Of a DNA stretch of 64,000 bases, positions 9,405-20,510 are shown in pieces. Both the position numbers and the translations under genes were made by a program. The DNA lies in contig OX104124.1 of assembly GCA_944474755.1 (NCBI GenBank), positions 40,530,636 to 40,594,635 of the forward strand. Reading direction: 5' to 3'. Numbering within the stretch: position 1 is the first letter of the stretch; each line of letters opens with the position of its first letter. Below the pieces are notes generated by a model that worked only from the letters and a program-made list of their open reading frames with translations, was not told the origin of the DNA and did no database searches. The DNA is from Limnoperna fortunei. Lineage: Eukaryota > Mollusca > Bivalvia > Mytilida > Modiolidae.

Positions 9405-12098
9405 ATGCTATCATTATTATTTGGAGAAAAAGTCGCTAAAATGGATGGTCAATTTAGACAACCACCGGAGATGGACTTTTCCCATGAAGGTAATCTTGCC
9501 GAAAAATGGAAACGATGGAGGCAAACGATGGATTATTACTTAGATGTTGCTATGAGTGACAAAACCGAAAAGGAAAAGTGTAAAGCTGTTTTATATATAA
9601 TTGGATTAGATGGCCGAGAAATTTTCAACACGTTTAATTTTGAGGCTAATGAAGAAGACAAGCTGGAACCACTTTTCAAAAAGTTTGAAGATTATTGTAC
9701 TCCAAAGAAGAACGTGACAGTAATCAGACATAGGTTCAATACTCGTGTACAAAGACAAACGGAAAGCATTGATCAATATGTGACCGATCTGAAACTGATC
9801 GCTAAAGACTGTGAATTCGAACATTTAATGGAGGGATTAATTCGTGACAGAATTGTTTGTGGTACAAATTCGTCGAGAGTAAAAGAGCGTCTACTTCGTG
9901 AAGATGGATTGACATTACAAAAAGCCGTTGATATATGTCGTGCCGATGAAGAGTCGAGGAAACAATTGAAAACACTAAACGACGATGAGCAAGTACACGC
10001 TGTTGGAAAAAAGTCGCACAAGCAAGAAAAGGCGCAAAGTGATTTCGTGGCGAGACAAAGAATGGGAAAAAACGTCTCTATCAAAGCCTTTAGTTGTTCT
10101 AAGTGTGGATCAACTCACGAGAAGAGAAATTGTCCGGCATATGGGATACGATGTCATAAATGCAAGAAGATGAATCATTTCCAGAAATACTGCAAAGCAA
10201 AGTCGTACAGAAATGTGCATGGACTTGAAGAAGATTCATGCAGTGACTGTGAAGAAAATTATTTTGTTGGATCCATTAACAAGAAAACAGAAATTCAGGA
10301 GGATGCTTGCTTTACCTCTTTTAAAATACAAGGTAAGACTGTGAAGTTCAAGATAGACACGGGTGCACAGGTTAACATTTTACCGCTATCGATCTTCAAG
10401 AAATTATCTAACATCAAGTTACGCAATACAAACACCACTCTTACAAGTTACTCCGGCGATAAATTGAAAGTGATTGGAAAATGCTCATTATCACTGAAGA
10501 AGAAAAACTTTGATTTTTTCGTAACGGATACGAATCAATCGCCAATATTGGGTTTTAAAGCATCGAATGATTTACGTTTAATACAGGTTATAATGACCGT
10601 TCAAAAGAATATTGATGATCCGATAAAAGCGTATCCAAAGGTGTTTAGTGGATTAGGTTGCTTAGAAAAACCGTACCACATTGAAATTGACAAAAGCGTC
10701 ACACCCGTAATTAATGCTCCAAGAAAAATACCCGCCACTCTTCGTGAAAAACTAAAAAGTACTTTACAAGACATGGAAGACAATAAAGTTATCAGAAAGG
10801 TAGACGAACCGACGGACTGGGTTAGTTCACTAGTTATTGTAGAAAAACCGAAAACACGCAAGTTAAGAATTTGTTTAGATCCAAGAAATCTAAATCAGGC
10901 CATAAAACGGGAACATTTTGCCCTACCTACCATTGAGGACATAACAACACGCATGACAGGTGCCAAATTCATGTCGAAACTGGATGCTAATAATGGATAT
11001 TGGCAATTGCGTTTAGATGAAGAGAGTCAAATTCTCACTACGTTCAATACTCCATTCGGAAGATATTGTTTTTTGAGATGTCCATTTGGTATAAAGTCTG
11101 CCCAAGAAGTATTCCAGAAGCGTATCTCGCAGTTGTTTGAAGGTTTAGAAGGAGTAGAAACTGATATAGACGATATTCTAGTATGGGGCAAAACACGTGA
11201 AGAACACGATGATCGACTTCGTTCAGTACTGAACAGATGTGAAAATGTAGGACTAACATTAAACGCTGAGAAATGCAAATTTAGAGTGCAGGAAGTTACG
11301 TACTTAGGTCATGTACTAAGTGCAGAGGGGATTAAGCCAGATCAAGAAAAGATAAAAGCGATCAAGGAAATGCCCGCACCGACTGACAAAAAAGGAGTGC
11401 AAAGACTCTTAGGAACTGTAAACTACTTAGCAAAGTTTGTTCCGAACATGTCAATAGTAACGGAGCCAATCAGAAATCTTCTAAAAGATGATGTTGAATT
11501 CGTATGGAGACACGAACAAGAGAAAGCGTTCATAAAGTTAAAAGACATATTAACTAAAAATCCAGTGTTAACATTCTATGATGTAAACAAACCAGTGGTC
11601 GTTAGCTGCGATAGCTCGAAATCAGGACTCGGTGCAGTATTATTACAGGATGGTAAACCTGTTGCTTACGCGTCAAGGTCACTGACAGATGCCGAAAGCA
11701 GATATGCAAACATAGAGCGTGAATTGCTTGTCGTACTGTTTGGATTAGAAAGATTTAATGATTACACATATGGCAAAAAGATAACAGTTGAAAGTGACCA
11801 CAAACCGTTAGAAATGATCGTGAGAAAACCTCTAGGGTGTACTCCACCAAGACTTCAGAGAATGTTACTGCGACTACAAAAATATGACTTCTCATTAATC
11901 TACAAGGCTGGGAAAGATATGATAGTACCTGATCTGCTATCAAGAGATGCAATCAAAACAGAAAAACATAATGAACTGGAAAATGACATAGAGTGTTTCG
12001 TAAACATGGTAGTAAAGAATACTCCAATGACCGATAAAACTTTACAGGATGTAAAGACTGAAACTTCAACAGATGAATCATTACAAGCGTTGAAATAA
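9405..12098 (+). CDS. gag-pol: Gag-protease-reverse transcriptase-RNase H polyprotein, copy 1
   Basis: This 897-codon frame encodes the structural and replication part of the retrotransposon. The first ATG is at 9405, but ATG 9441 (residue 13) starts the gag-like region and could be the real start. Two zinc knuckles lie near residues 231-260, one CX2CX3HX4C and one CX2CX4HX4C. The protease site DTGA starts at residue 318. The RT domain includes KLDANNGYWQLRL and the active-site block DIDDILVWG at residues 587-595, a variant of the usual YxDD. RNase H shows acidic residues D736, E771 and D798. The frame ends at TAA 12096-12098, but the same frame stays open afterwards into the integrase. Pol is therefore split by a single in-frame stop shared with copy 2, either an inactivating mutation or a read-through site. 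Confidence 0.93.
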   Translation: MLSLLFGEKVAKMDGQFRQPPEMDFSHEGNLAEKWKRWRQTMDYYLDVAMSDKTEKEKCKAVLYIIGLDGREIFNTFNFEANEEDKLEPLFKKFEDYCTPKKNVTVIRHRFNTRVQRQTESIDQYVTDLKLIAKDCEFEHLMEGLIRDRIVCGTNSSRVKERLLREDGLTLQKAVDICRADEESRKQLKTLNDDEQVHAVGKKSHKQEKAQSDFVARQRMGKNVSIKAFSCSKCGSTHEKRNCPAYGIRCHKCKKMNHFQKYCKAKSYRNVHGLEEDSCSDCEENYFVGSINKKTEIQEDACFTSFKIQGKTVKFKIDTGAQVNILPLSIFKKLSNIKLRNTNTTLTSYSGDKLKVIGKCSLSLKKKNFDFFVTDTNQSPILGFKASNDLRLIQVIMTVQKNIDDPIKAYPKVFSGLGCLEKPYHIEIDKSVTPVINAPRKIPATLREKLKSTLQDMEDNKVIRKVDEPTDWVSSLVIVEKPKTRKLRICLDPRNLNQAIKREHFALPTIEDITTRMTGAKFMSKLDANNGYWQLRLDEESQILTTFNTPFGRYCFLRCPFGIKSAQEVFQKRISQLFEGLEGVETDIDDILVWGKTREEHDDRLRSVLNRCENVGLTLNAEKCKFRVQEVTYLGHVLSAEGIKPDQEKIKAIKEMPAPTDKKGVQRLLGTVNYLAKFVPNMSIVTEPIRNLLKDDVEFVWRHEQEKAFIKLKDILTKNPVLTFYDVNKPVVVSCDSSKSGLGAVLLQDGKPVAYASRSLTDAESRYANIERELLVVLFGLERFNDYTYGKKITVESDHKPLEMIVRKPLGCTPPRLQRMLLRLQKYDFSLIYKAGKDMIVPDLLSRDAIKTEKHNELENDIECFVNMVVKNTPMTDKTLQDVKTETSTDESLQALK

Positions 12099-12176
12099 AT
12101 AATTAGAATAGGATGGCCAGATGATAAGAATAGCATTCCTAAAAATATTGTTGAATATTGGAACCCCTGCGATGAA

Positions 12177-13328
12177 ATGTCAGAAACAGATGGTATCATC
12201 ATGAAAGGGGAAAAAATTCTAATACCAGCAAGTATGAGAATATCAATGTTGGACAAACTACGTGAAGGTCATTTAGGGATAGAGAAAACCCGCAAATTAG
12301 CAAGAGAGTTTATATTTTGGCCAGGTATCAATGGACAAATTACAGACTATATTTCTAAATGTAGCATTTGTTTGGAAAATAGAAACTCCAATGCAAAAGA
12401 ACCAATGACAGAATGTGAAATATCGGACATGCCATGGTCTAGTGTTGGCACTGATATATTTCATTGGAATAATGAGAATTATATACTAATAGTAGATTAT
12501 TATTCCAAGTACTTTGAAGTTGCAAGATTAGAAAACATGCGATCGACATGCGTAATCGCACATATGAAGTCTGTGTTTGCTCGACATGGTATACCGTCAA
12601 CGGTAAGAAGTGACTCTGGAACGCAATACACGTCAGCAGAATTCAGAACATTAGCAAAACAATGGGGATTTCAACACAAGACCTCTAGTCCACACTATCA
12701 ACAATCAAATGGTTTAGCGGAGAGATTCGTTCAAACAGTGAAAAAGATGCTCACAAAAGCTAAAATGGATGGCAAAGATCCTTACTTGAGTCTCTTGGCA
12801 TATCGAAATACACCGATCGACAATATTGGATCTCCGGCACAATTATTGATGAATAGGAGATTAAGATCAACATTGCCGACAACGCAAAAGCAACTACAAC
12901 CAAAGTGTCAGAATTTGAAGACCGCGAAAAGAAATCTGAAACAACAACAACAGAAGCAAAAACATTACTATGATAGGCACACCAAATCGTTAACGAAACT
13001 AATGAACGATGACATTGTACGCTTTCAACTTCAACCGCAAGGAAAATGGCAACCGGGAAAAATTGTACAACATGACAATATAAATCCAAAATCTTTCGTT
13101 GTCCAAACACCCGAAGGACAAGAATACAGAAGAAACAGAAGACACATAATGAAAACGGAGGAAAAGTTTGAAGAACAATCCCATTCTGATGAAAATGAAA
13201 TACCTGATATACCAAATGACAACGTTAACATTAATAAGCCGATTGATAAATCGTGTACTACTAGAAGTGGTAGAATCGTAAAAAGACCCGTCAGATTCAT
13301 AGAGGAATATTTAAAAAATAAATTCTGA
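12177..13328 (+). CDS. pol: Integrase part of pol, copy 1
   Basis: This 383-codon frame lies in the same reading frame as the upstream polyprotein, and open sequence from 12099 to 12176 joins them after one stop. The zinc-binding N-terminus keeps H32, C62 and C65. The expected first histidine is R29 (LREGHLG), a possible functional loss. The catalytic core has D93 (GTDIF), D146 (SDSGTQY) and E182 (NGLAERF), with exactly 35 residues between the last two, the DD35E signature. The C-terminus has an SH3/GPY-like region near residues 275-325 and a basic end. The ATG at 12177 is probably just the first methionine after the stop, not a native start. Confidence 0.92.
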   Translation: MSETDGIIMKGEKILIPASMRISMLDKLREGHLGIEKTRKLAREFIFWPGINGQITDYISKCSICLENRNSNAKEPMTECEISDMPWSSVGTDIFHWNNENYILIVDYYSKYFEVARLENMRSTCVIAHMKSVFARHGIPSTVRSDSGTQYTSAEFRTLAKQWGFQHKTSSPHYQQSNGLAERFVQTVKKMLTKAKMDGKDPYLSLLAYRNTPIDNIGSPAQLLMNRRLRSTLPTTQKQLQPKCQNLKTAKRNLKQQQQKQKHYYDRHTKSLTKLMNDDIVRFQLQPQGKWQPGKIVQHDNINPKSFVVQTPEGQEYRRNRRHIMKTEEKFEEQSHSDENEIPDIPNDNVNINKPIDKSCTTRSGRIVKRPVRFIEEYLKNKF

Positions 13329-13679
13329 GTAGTGCCGTTAAGGGTCAGAATAATACCATTGCTCAGATTACCGATAAGGGAAGGCAGGGCAGTCTACCCT
13401 GACCTAACAATTGTATGATATTGTTTGAGTATCACATTATTTTAAAATTAATTTCCAGTTTAATTGTATATTTGTTAATGTAATGTTTTAAATGGGATTC
13501 TCAAGAACGGTCTCATATGGTTGTTAAATTAGTGAATTAGTTTTATTACTAGTGCATGCGATTTTAGATTAGTGACATTCATTCTTTCATTCGTGGATCT
13601 ACAAAGAAACTGTATAACTGTATAGACATTGTAATTGATTCTCATGGTCAATATTTTCATGGTTAATTCTTCAGTCTCT

Positions 13680-13689
13680 AGAGGGGGGT
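13680..13689 (+). other. Polypurine tract, copy 1
   Basis: AGAGGGGGGT lies directly before the 3' LTR start TGTAATG. This is the expected plus-strand priming site for retroviral-type reverse transcription. Confidence 0.85.
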
Positions 13690-13911
13690 TGTAATGATAA
13701 TAGTTTTTATCAGTCAAGTTCATCATCTGTTTACTGACTCCGCCTTATCTGTGATTGACAGTTAATGTTCTGCACGTGCATCTCTTGGGTTTATAAATAC
13801 TGTTGTCAATGATACACTAAAGTGATATACAATTATAGTATAATAAAATGTAGTTAGTTTATACGAGTCTTAATTATATTGATCTGGTAACCCTAATCAA
13901 AGAACACAACA
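13690..13911 (+). repeat. 3' LTR, copy 1 (222 bp)
   Basis: It has the same TG...CA termini as the 5' LTR, with the TATA-like box at 13791-13800. It is followed by CCCAC, matching the sequence just before the 5' LTR. It differs from the 5' LTR by one substitution, lack of CATGTA and an additional TAG. Confidence 0.95.
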
Positions 13912-14404
13912 CCCACTTTAGTAAAGAATCGGATTCTTTTCAATCCTGACACTGCATTGTATTTTAAACAGATTGTTTCAATTATGGAAATTTGTAGTGT
14001 GTTCGTCAAAGTATCACGTGCATTACAAAAATTTGGCATACATTGCGTTAAAGTAGTGTAATCATCTATCTTTAGTTCTCGATTAATGTTTCTCTGTTTA
14101 AAGCAGAGGAATCATCGACTGTTATGAAATAAAAAAAAACGTTACATAATGTATTCGTTTCGTAAGCAACATTTCTTGATTGCTCGAGATTTGTATTCAG
14201 AACCTGACTGAGAAATCTATCAAATAAGCTTATACCAAAGAATAAATAAGGTACAACATACACTTCACAAATTGGTTCATTTTCATAGTGCTGAAAACAG
14301 TATGACCACAGTCAAGTAATGGCATTAAAGCTAAGAATAAACTTGTTTCATTATATTTTGTTTGTTTGAATTTTCTGAACATTTTTTTTTCTATATCATA
14401 GAGT

Positions 14405-14490
14405 TAAGTTTTAAATAAGGAGAAAAGAGAAGTACCCGATGAAAACTCGACCTTTGTCGGGAAAACTAACAACCTTTGTCACTATTTTGT
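14405..14490 (-). mobile_element. SINE fragment within unit 1, minus strand
   Basis: The blocks AGAAGTACCCGATGAAAAC, GACCTTTGTCGGGAAAACT and AACAACCTTTGTCA match the minus-strand central region of the SINE at 34712-34949. Head and tail are missing. The fragment is conserved in units 2 and 3. Confidence 0.55.
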
Positions 14491-15354
14491 TTTCTTTTCA
14501 TTTTCAAGGGTTAACAAACCGTAAACTTACACAAACAAAAACTTCAGACTATAATATGGAAAAAAACATCAGTTACCGTTTAATTTCTGACAACTTAATA
14601 ATTTATTTAGACGATCAACATAATTATATATACGCTGAAAATCTGCAATGTAATTAACAATATCAATAGTTTTAGTATAAATACAAAGACGTAAATGCTT
14701 TTATACGTTAGTATTTATAATTCATTCATAGCGTAAATTATTTGGCGGTAATCTCGACGGTAACACGATACAAATTTGTGAGGTGTCGTAAAACGTATAT
14801 TTGATATTAAACTGAACATTTAGAGTTAAAAATGTCTTTATGAAGAGTCCCAGTGCACCGTTTTATTTTCGAATGATTTACCAAGGAAGTAAGTTAAGTT
14901 GAACATTTTATCGAGAAAATGGGAGTGCTGGTGTTCTGAACCTCAAGGCAACCACATTTCCATATTAAGACCTCCTTCCGGACTTTTATAAGTGCACTGT
15001 TTCTTGGTTTAACAGGTGTGCTCATGTAATCACAGTCAACATAGATTACACTCTACTCATATACTCGAAATAATTTAAGATTAATTCAATTTCGAGTTTG
15101 AAAGATAACTTGTCTCAGAATGATCAATCATTTAAATGAGATTTTTGACAATCCTAATACATTAAAAAGATAATGATTGGGGACAAAAATTGCTTATTTT
15201 TACTTTTTATTTGCAAAATATAAAGTATTAACATATAGTGCTTTTGTTGCATTTATCTTTGAATAAAAAATATTACCAGTCGAAATTGTTAAATACCAAT
15301 TTTATATATTTACGCTTAAGATACATATTGTTTTTAAAACAAAACACGGTTCAA

Positions 15355-15440
15355 CAACTGTCTCTGCTGGTGGACTATTATTTCACAAGGCATCACTAAC
15401 CCAGTAGTAACAATTTGGTCACTCATTCTATCAGAGGTAT
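15355..15440 (+). repeat. Fragment of the hammerhead-bearing repeat, unit 1
   Basis: CTCTGCTGGTGGACTATT followed by CACTAACCCAGTAGTAAC resembles the segment next to hammerhead motifs in mussel repeats as I remember them, and also 50865-50915 of this window. No ribozyme core is visible here. Confidence 0.4.
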
Positions 15441-16905
15441 CGTCATTGTCATAAATGGCACCAAAATTCAATATGTATTAGACAAAACAGGCCTATTTTA
15501 TTTTAAAGCCGTGGTATTATAAATATTTGACACGTGTAAAAGGCCATTATAAAATTACTATTACAGTACAATGATTGTGTTATGGATACTAGTAAAATAA
15601 CAAAAAAAACCCACAAATTAGTGTTGATCATTTCGTCCGTTTTTTCGTTTGATTCTGTAGTAAATAATTACTTCACGGAAATAGTTATGAACGAAATCCA
15701 TTAATAATCAACAAAATACGTATACATCTTAAAAGCAGCACGTTTCAAACATCAAGCATGATCATCAATGTACAATTCAATATAAATGTTAATTTCAACA
15801 AACTAACACATATATCAATAAAGCAAGAAAAACATTGTTGTTTATGATTTATGAAATCTTGAAAAAATACTTTTCAAAGACGACTGCCTATAGAATGAGA
15901 AATATTTCAATAGCATATATCCAACAGTCATTGGTGCACTTTTACACTCTTGTTTTGAGAAAGACTTGTATGTTGATAGAACTGTAATTAGTAAGAATCG
16001 CAGTTTTAATGTGTAAAAAGTTTTAAAATATATTATAAGATCTGAAGAGTCTCATCATTTGATAATAAACAAAGCAGTTGTTTAAAGACATCAGTCTCAA
16101 CGAGATAAAGGATCACGATTCTTCTTTATATCCGCTTATTACTAGTGGAGTTTAAAACAAACACTCAAAGATAGGATAGAGAAGGATAAACAATTGATAA
16201 AGCTGTTGCCAACATAGGTGCAAATAAAGATGGTATAAAGAAGACAAATTTGTCAGAAGTAAAAGGACAGTTCAAGCAACAATTTTCGTCCCTCACATGG
16301 AGGGCAAGGAAACAGTCTACAGAAAAATGAATATATAAAAGAAAGCTATTTAAAAGTATGTCATCTCAAGATATATTTAGGTAGAAGTCTAGTTTATTAT
16401 TTCACACAATGGAAACAAATAACAAATCAAAGACGATTATTTTTATAAGAAAACGTTGGATATACATTCTGTAAAATGTAAAACCCTCAAGGTATCTCAA
16501 GAAACAACATATGAAATTGGAGTCGCTTTCAAAAGTTCTAAATATAACGACAATGAGATTACGTAATAAGTTTAGAATTGACGCATTCTTATCTTCATAT
16601 TCTGACATTCAGTAATCAAAAAAAATGATGTGAATGATCTCTCCAATTCAAAGCAATACCGCTCGGCCCAACATCAGTTCCAATATTTACAGAAGTAAAA
16701 GTTGTAATAACAGCCCATTTAAGATCAATGGGAAAATATCATTATAAAGAATTTAAATATCAAATCTATTATGGTTTGTGTGAAATTATTGATAATGTTT
16801 GATAAAAGTATACAATTTGATTAACAAATTAGCATTTTTTAATCTCAACTACACTTAGCTGATGGTACTTTACATTATTAATATCTTTATGCCGATTTTG
16901 CCCAA

Positions 16906-17127
16906 ATGCCTAGGTGTTTCTATCAGTTACCTACGTTATTACCCGGGTGTATGGAAATTGTACCACCTGAAAGTACTTCTGTTCAGCCTGAGGAGAAGCG
17001 AAAGGAGCGTGGCAGTCTCCAATTCAAACACGTCGCCCACTATGGTACGCGATCAAGCTTTCTGTATTATGATCTGACAGCTCCTCCCCTATCTGCCACT
17101 TGTGGATGCGCTAGGCGGCTAGTATAG
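16906..17127 (+). other. 73-codon open frame in GC-richer island (unit 2)
   Basis: This is an uninterrupted frame in a locally GC-rich stretch, identical in unit 3 and disrupted in unit 1. The predicted peptide is basic in its middle (EEKRKERG) and ends CGCARRLV, with no recognised domain, signal peptide or membrane span. Its ends do not show convincing exon boundaries. It is listed because its composition is unlike its surroundings. Coding status is doubtful. Confidence 0.3.
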
Positions 17128-18667
17128 TCGAGCATTGAGAACCCGCCCAGCTTTAGTTCAGTGTTTAATATAAAGAAAAACATATATCTAATGAATCTAC
17201 AAATGTAATCTTATACCTGATAGTATTTCTTGAATTGAAATTATGCAATTTCTAAGTCATTCACCGACTCGTATCATATTTAAAAAAAAACAATCAAAAT
17301 TCAGCACAACATTTCGTCAACTTAAACCTACATTTAATATAGACAACATTTTTTTGTAGATTTTAAAAAATATGGTTCCAAACATCCATGGTAAAACTGT
17401 ATAAACGTATTTACATACATAAAAAATGTCATCTTAATATTCATAATATTTATCGAATTGACATTATGCAATTTCTTGTTATTTATCGACACATATCAGT
17501 TTGTTTCGTCAACTTAAATTTTTATTCAATACAAACAACATATATAGATAAAAATGTTACAAATTCCTTATGTAACAGTGCACAAACGTATATTCTCTAT
17601 TCCATAACCCCTTTTATTAAAGTTCCTTTACAAAGTATCCATGAGAAGCCTATCGCTCTAGTTAAATGAGCTTTTATGTGTATTTGTGCGTGAATTGTGC
17701 TTACATTTCAATTTTAAATTGTGGAGCAAGTAGCAAGCGATCACAGGAATGATCACTAAAACCAATATTAATTATTTCAATCAGTTCTCGAATGAAAACA
17801 ACAAAACTCTCATTTGAAAACAGAAGCGACAAGGAAATATGTTTTTCTTCAGCGACGTGAAAGTTATACCGATTCAGTTATAAAGATGTCCTCGTTGAAT
17901 AGTTTTAAATTATTTTTTCATAACGCTCCATATAACGAAAAGGTCCTTCAGATTTGATGAAAATGATTACTTAATTATTAAAACCTATTAAAAATATAAT
18001 ACCGGTACACATATTACAATTTATAATAAATAATACACCAACAGATTTTTAAAGTAAATGGGGAAATAAATCAGAACACCTCTAACGAATTATATACAAA
18101 GAGTGGAGTTTAATGTGCTGATCTATAAAAATCTTTTGCTTTGATAGTAAACCTGCCTTGCTAAGGCTTAAAGAAACTTAGTACTAATTCCCCAAAGATT
18201 TATCTTGTGTCACGATTTATAGACAAATCAACTCCTCATCGATTTATATAACAATTGTGTTGTAATTGAAAAGCGCTCAATGTTTACTTTACACCTTAAA
18301 GATACAACTTTAATATAAAAGCAGCTTTGCATTCATGTTAAGTGAAGCTTTTCTGGCAACAACAATTCCATCTCTACCATGCTGTGTATAAAATAACTAA
18401 AGACAAAACAGGCTCTAGTATCTTAATTGTGACACACGATTATCGATTCATTTTCTCTGTTATCATAATATATAGTTTAGCTATACCGTTAAACACTGCA
18501 AAATACATTTTTTTATACATATAAGATTCAATACAATTCAAAACGTAAATAATAATAATAATGATACATAATACATAATTAGTGCTTTTTGAAATGTATT
18601 TATCGATTTTGCTGATTAGAGTCACGAATAGCTACGCATCTTGCTGTTGATGTTTAATTATTAACTA

Positions 18668-18882
18668 CCGTATAAGTGGTTTTTTCGCGGTGATTTAATT
18701 TTCGCTATATTCGCAGTAAAAAGTGGACCGCGAAAATATCAACGCGCGAAATATTAAGAAAAACAATCAATTTATTTATTCTGATTACTTACCGCGAAAA
18801 TTACATTACGCTAAAATAAACTCACACAGTTTTTCAACAAAAACGCTAAATTTTCCCCACGCGAAGAAAACCACTTATACGG
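18668..18882. mobile_element. TA-flanked MITE, unit 2 copy
   Basis: Same 215-bp element as at 7562, with inverted termini CCGTATAAGTGG/CCACTTATACGG and flanking TA. It came along with the unit duplication and is not an independent insertion, since it sits at the same place in each unit. Confidence 0.85.
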
Positions 18883-20255
18883 TATAATATTTCAAATGAT
18901 TTATTTAATAAGCTTGTCTACAAAAGTGTTTCTGTATTACCAATCTGTCGAATTGTAAATGATTGCCTTTTTTGCCCATCAAATATGGCTTCTGTCTGAA
19001 ACCAACCAGACACCCACGTTCTTCCATCACGTAAAACTTATTATGTTCGAATGTAAAATATTTACATAAAATGACATTATGACACAATTGATTAATGTGT
19101 ATCATGAAATGCGAAAATAGAAAGGTAAACTAGATGCAGATTTTTGTTATGTCAAAAAATGTTCATATTGATAAAACACTTTTATATCTTTAAAAATTGT
19201 ATATATATTATTTTTCGCTAAGATCGGAATGAATTGGATACATGTACCATTACTTGCTAATACTTTCCTCCGTTATTTAGCTATAATCCTGAATAAACCA
19301 ACTATTTTATTCACATATGTAAAATTCATAGGACAAAGTATATAACGCGTTTAATTTTACAGCAAATACTTACATAAATAAAGAACTAAAACAAGAACTT
19401 TAAATGGAAGCATAGTACATCAACCAAACATAAAAGTATTACCAATAATGTTTAATTATTATCTGCCTGGTGTTTTGTCATGTATATGCAAATTTATGTG
19501 ACTGAATGACGACGTTAAGCTTAGAAATTGCTGAACAAAAAAGATCTATCAAAACGAACGTCATAATTTTTAAATCATCTTATTTGTATGTGGGCATTTG
19601 CAAAATAGTAAAAGATCAGACAACCTTTTTTCAACATGAGTCAATGATAAAAAAGTTACAAAACCAGTAGGCATTAAAGTAACTTATAGCAAAGATAGAA
19701 TAGGTGCGTCTACAGGATAAGCAGTTCTCGCTCTAATGTAAATGTTAGATGCATTTAAGTCCTGTTCATCGATGGCTTTATTCAAGCATCTTGTACGTTA
19801 TATTAGATCATGTGATCGGTATTTCGATTAACTAGAGCGGTCACTACTGGTGGTCACTACTGTTGACTACTAAGCTTGTTTTTCTTTCCGTTTCATTGCA
19901 ACTGTTAATTGTAAACAAACAAAAGAGATGCTAATGAAAATGAATACAATATGTAACATTATGAATTATAATTGTGTATTTGCACTTAGCGAATTCACCA
20001 AATACCGATGTACGTTTCCTTGTTGGATTGTGTGGTTTTCTATAGAATCATTTTATTGCAAGCACAGCACAATTAATAGCAAATTCACGGACAAATTATT
20101 TAAATTATTAAAGAACTTATGTAAATGTATACCGTGAGCTACTTTAAAAGTTTTACGTCAGATAGAGATGATGTTTCTTGAAAAAATACATGTAGTATCA
20201 TTTTCTTTTTTCTTTTGAATTGTGTTATAACATATGTATTTGATAGCATACCCAC

Positions 20256-20480
20256 TGTAATGATAATAGTTCTTATCAGTCAAGTTCATCATCTGTTTAC
20301 TGACTCCGCCTTATCTGTGATTGACAGTTAATGTTCTGCACGTGCATCTCTTGGGTTTATAAATACTGTTGTCAATGATACACTAAAGTGATATACAATT
20401 ATAGTACATGTATAATAAAATGTTAGTTTATACGAGTCTTAATTATATTGATCTGGTAACCCTAATCAAAGAACACAACA
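20256..20480 (+). repeat. 5' LTR, copy 2 (225 bp)
   Basis: TG...CA termini, with TATA-like TTATAAATAC at 20357-20366. It carries the CATGTA insertion characteristic of the 5' LTR of copy 1, showing common descent of the two whole elements. Confidence 0.95.
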
Positions 20481-20489
20481 TGGTGTCAG
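20481..20489 (+). other. Primer binding site, copy 2
   Basis: TGGTGTCAG directly after the 5' LTR, complementary to a leucine-tRNA-type CTGACACCA end over nine bases. Confidence 0.65.
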
Positions 20490-20510
20490 GTGTGTGTGAA
20501 CTCTAAGTAA

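Larger units (their letters stand above)
9145..13916 (+). mobile_element. Ty3/gypsy LTR retrotransposon, copy 1 (with TSD)
   Basis: The element at 9150-13911 (4,762 bp) is bounded by the 5-bp direct repeat CCCAC (9145-9149 and 13912-13916). Order: 5' LTR, primer binding site, gag-protease-RT-RNase H frame, integrase frame, polypurine tract, 3' LTR. The RT to RNase H to integrase order places it in Ty3/gypsy. The DIDD active site, single continuous frame and short LTRs suggest a Mag/SURL-like lineage, which is inference. The same element sits in unit 2, while unit 3 carries the empty site at 31351. The two LTRs differ by one substitution and two small indels, so the insertion is fairly young. 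Confidence 0.95.
4778..15846. repeat. Tandem duplication unit 1 (A type, with LTR element)
   Basis: This unit is repeated with a spacing of about 11.07-11.11 kb at 15847 and 26953. From 7832 rightwards I see no difference from unit 2. From 4778 to 7831 it differs from units 2 and 3 at scattered positions. Examples are A7831 against T18937, and a TGA at 5831-5833 where unit 2 has TGT at 16915-16917. It contains a GC-richer island, a TA-flanked MITE, the LTR retrotransposon at 9150-13911, a SINE fragment and a hammerhead-repeat fragment. No intact host gene is visible in it. Confidence 0.9.

Noticed and set aside
9606..13300. Minus-strand frames of 60-151 codons inside the LTR element
   Set aside because: They are shadows of the plus-strand polyprotein and integrase frames, with no domain features.
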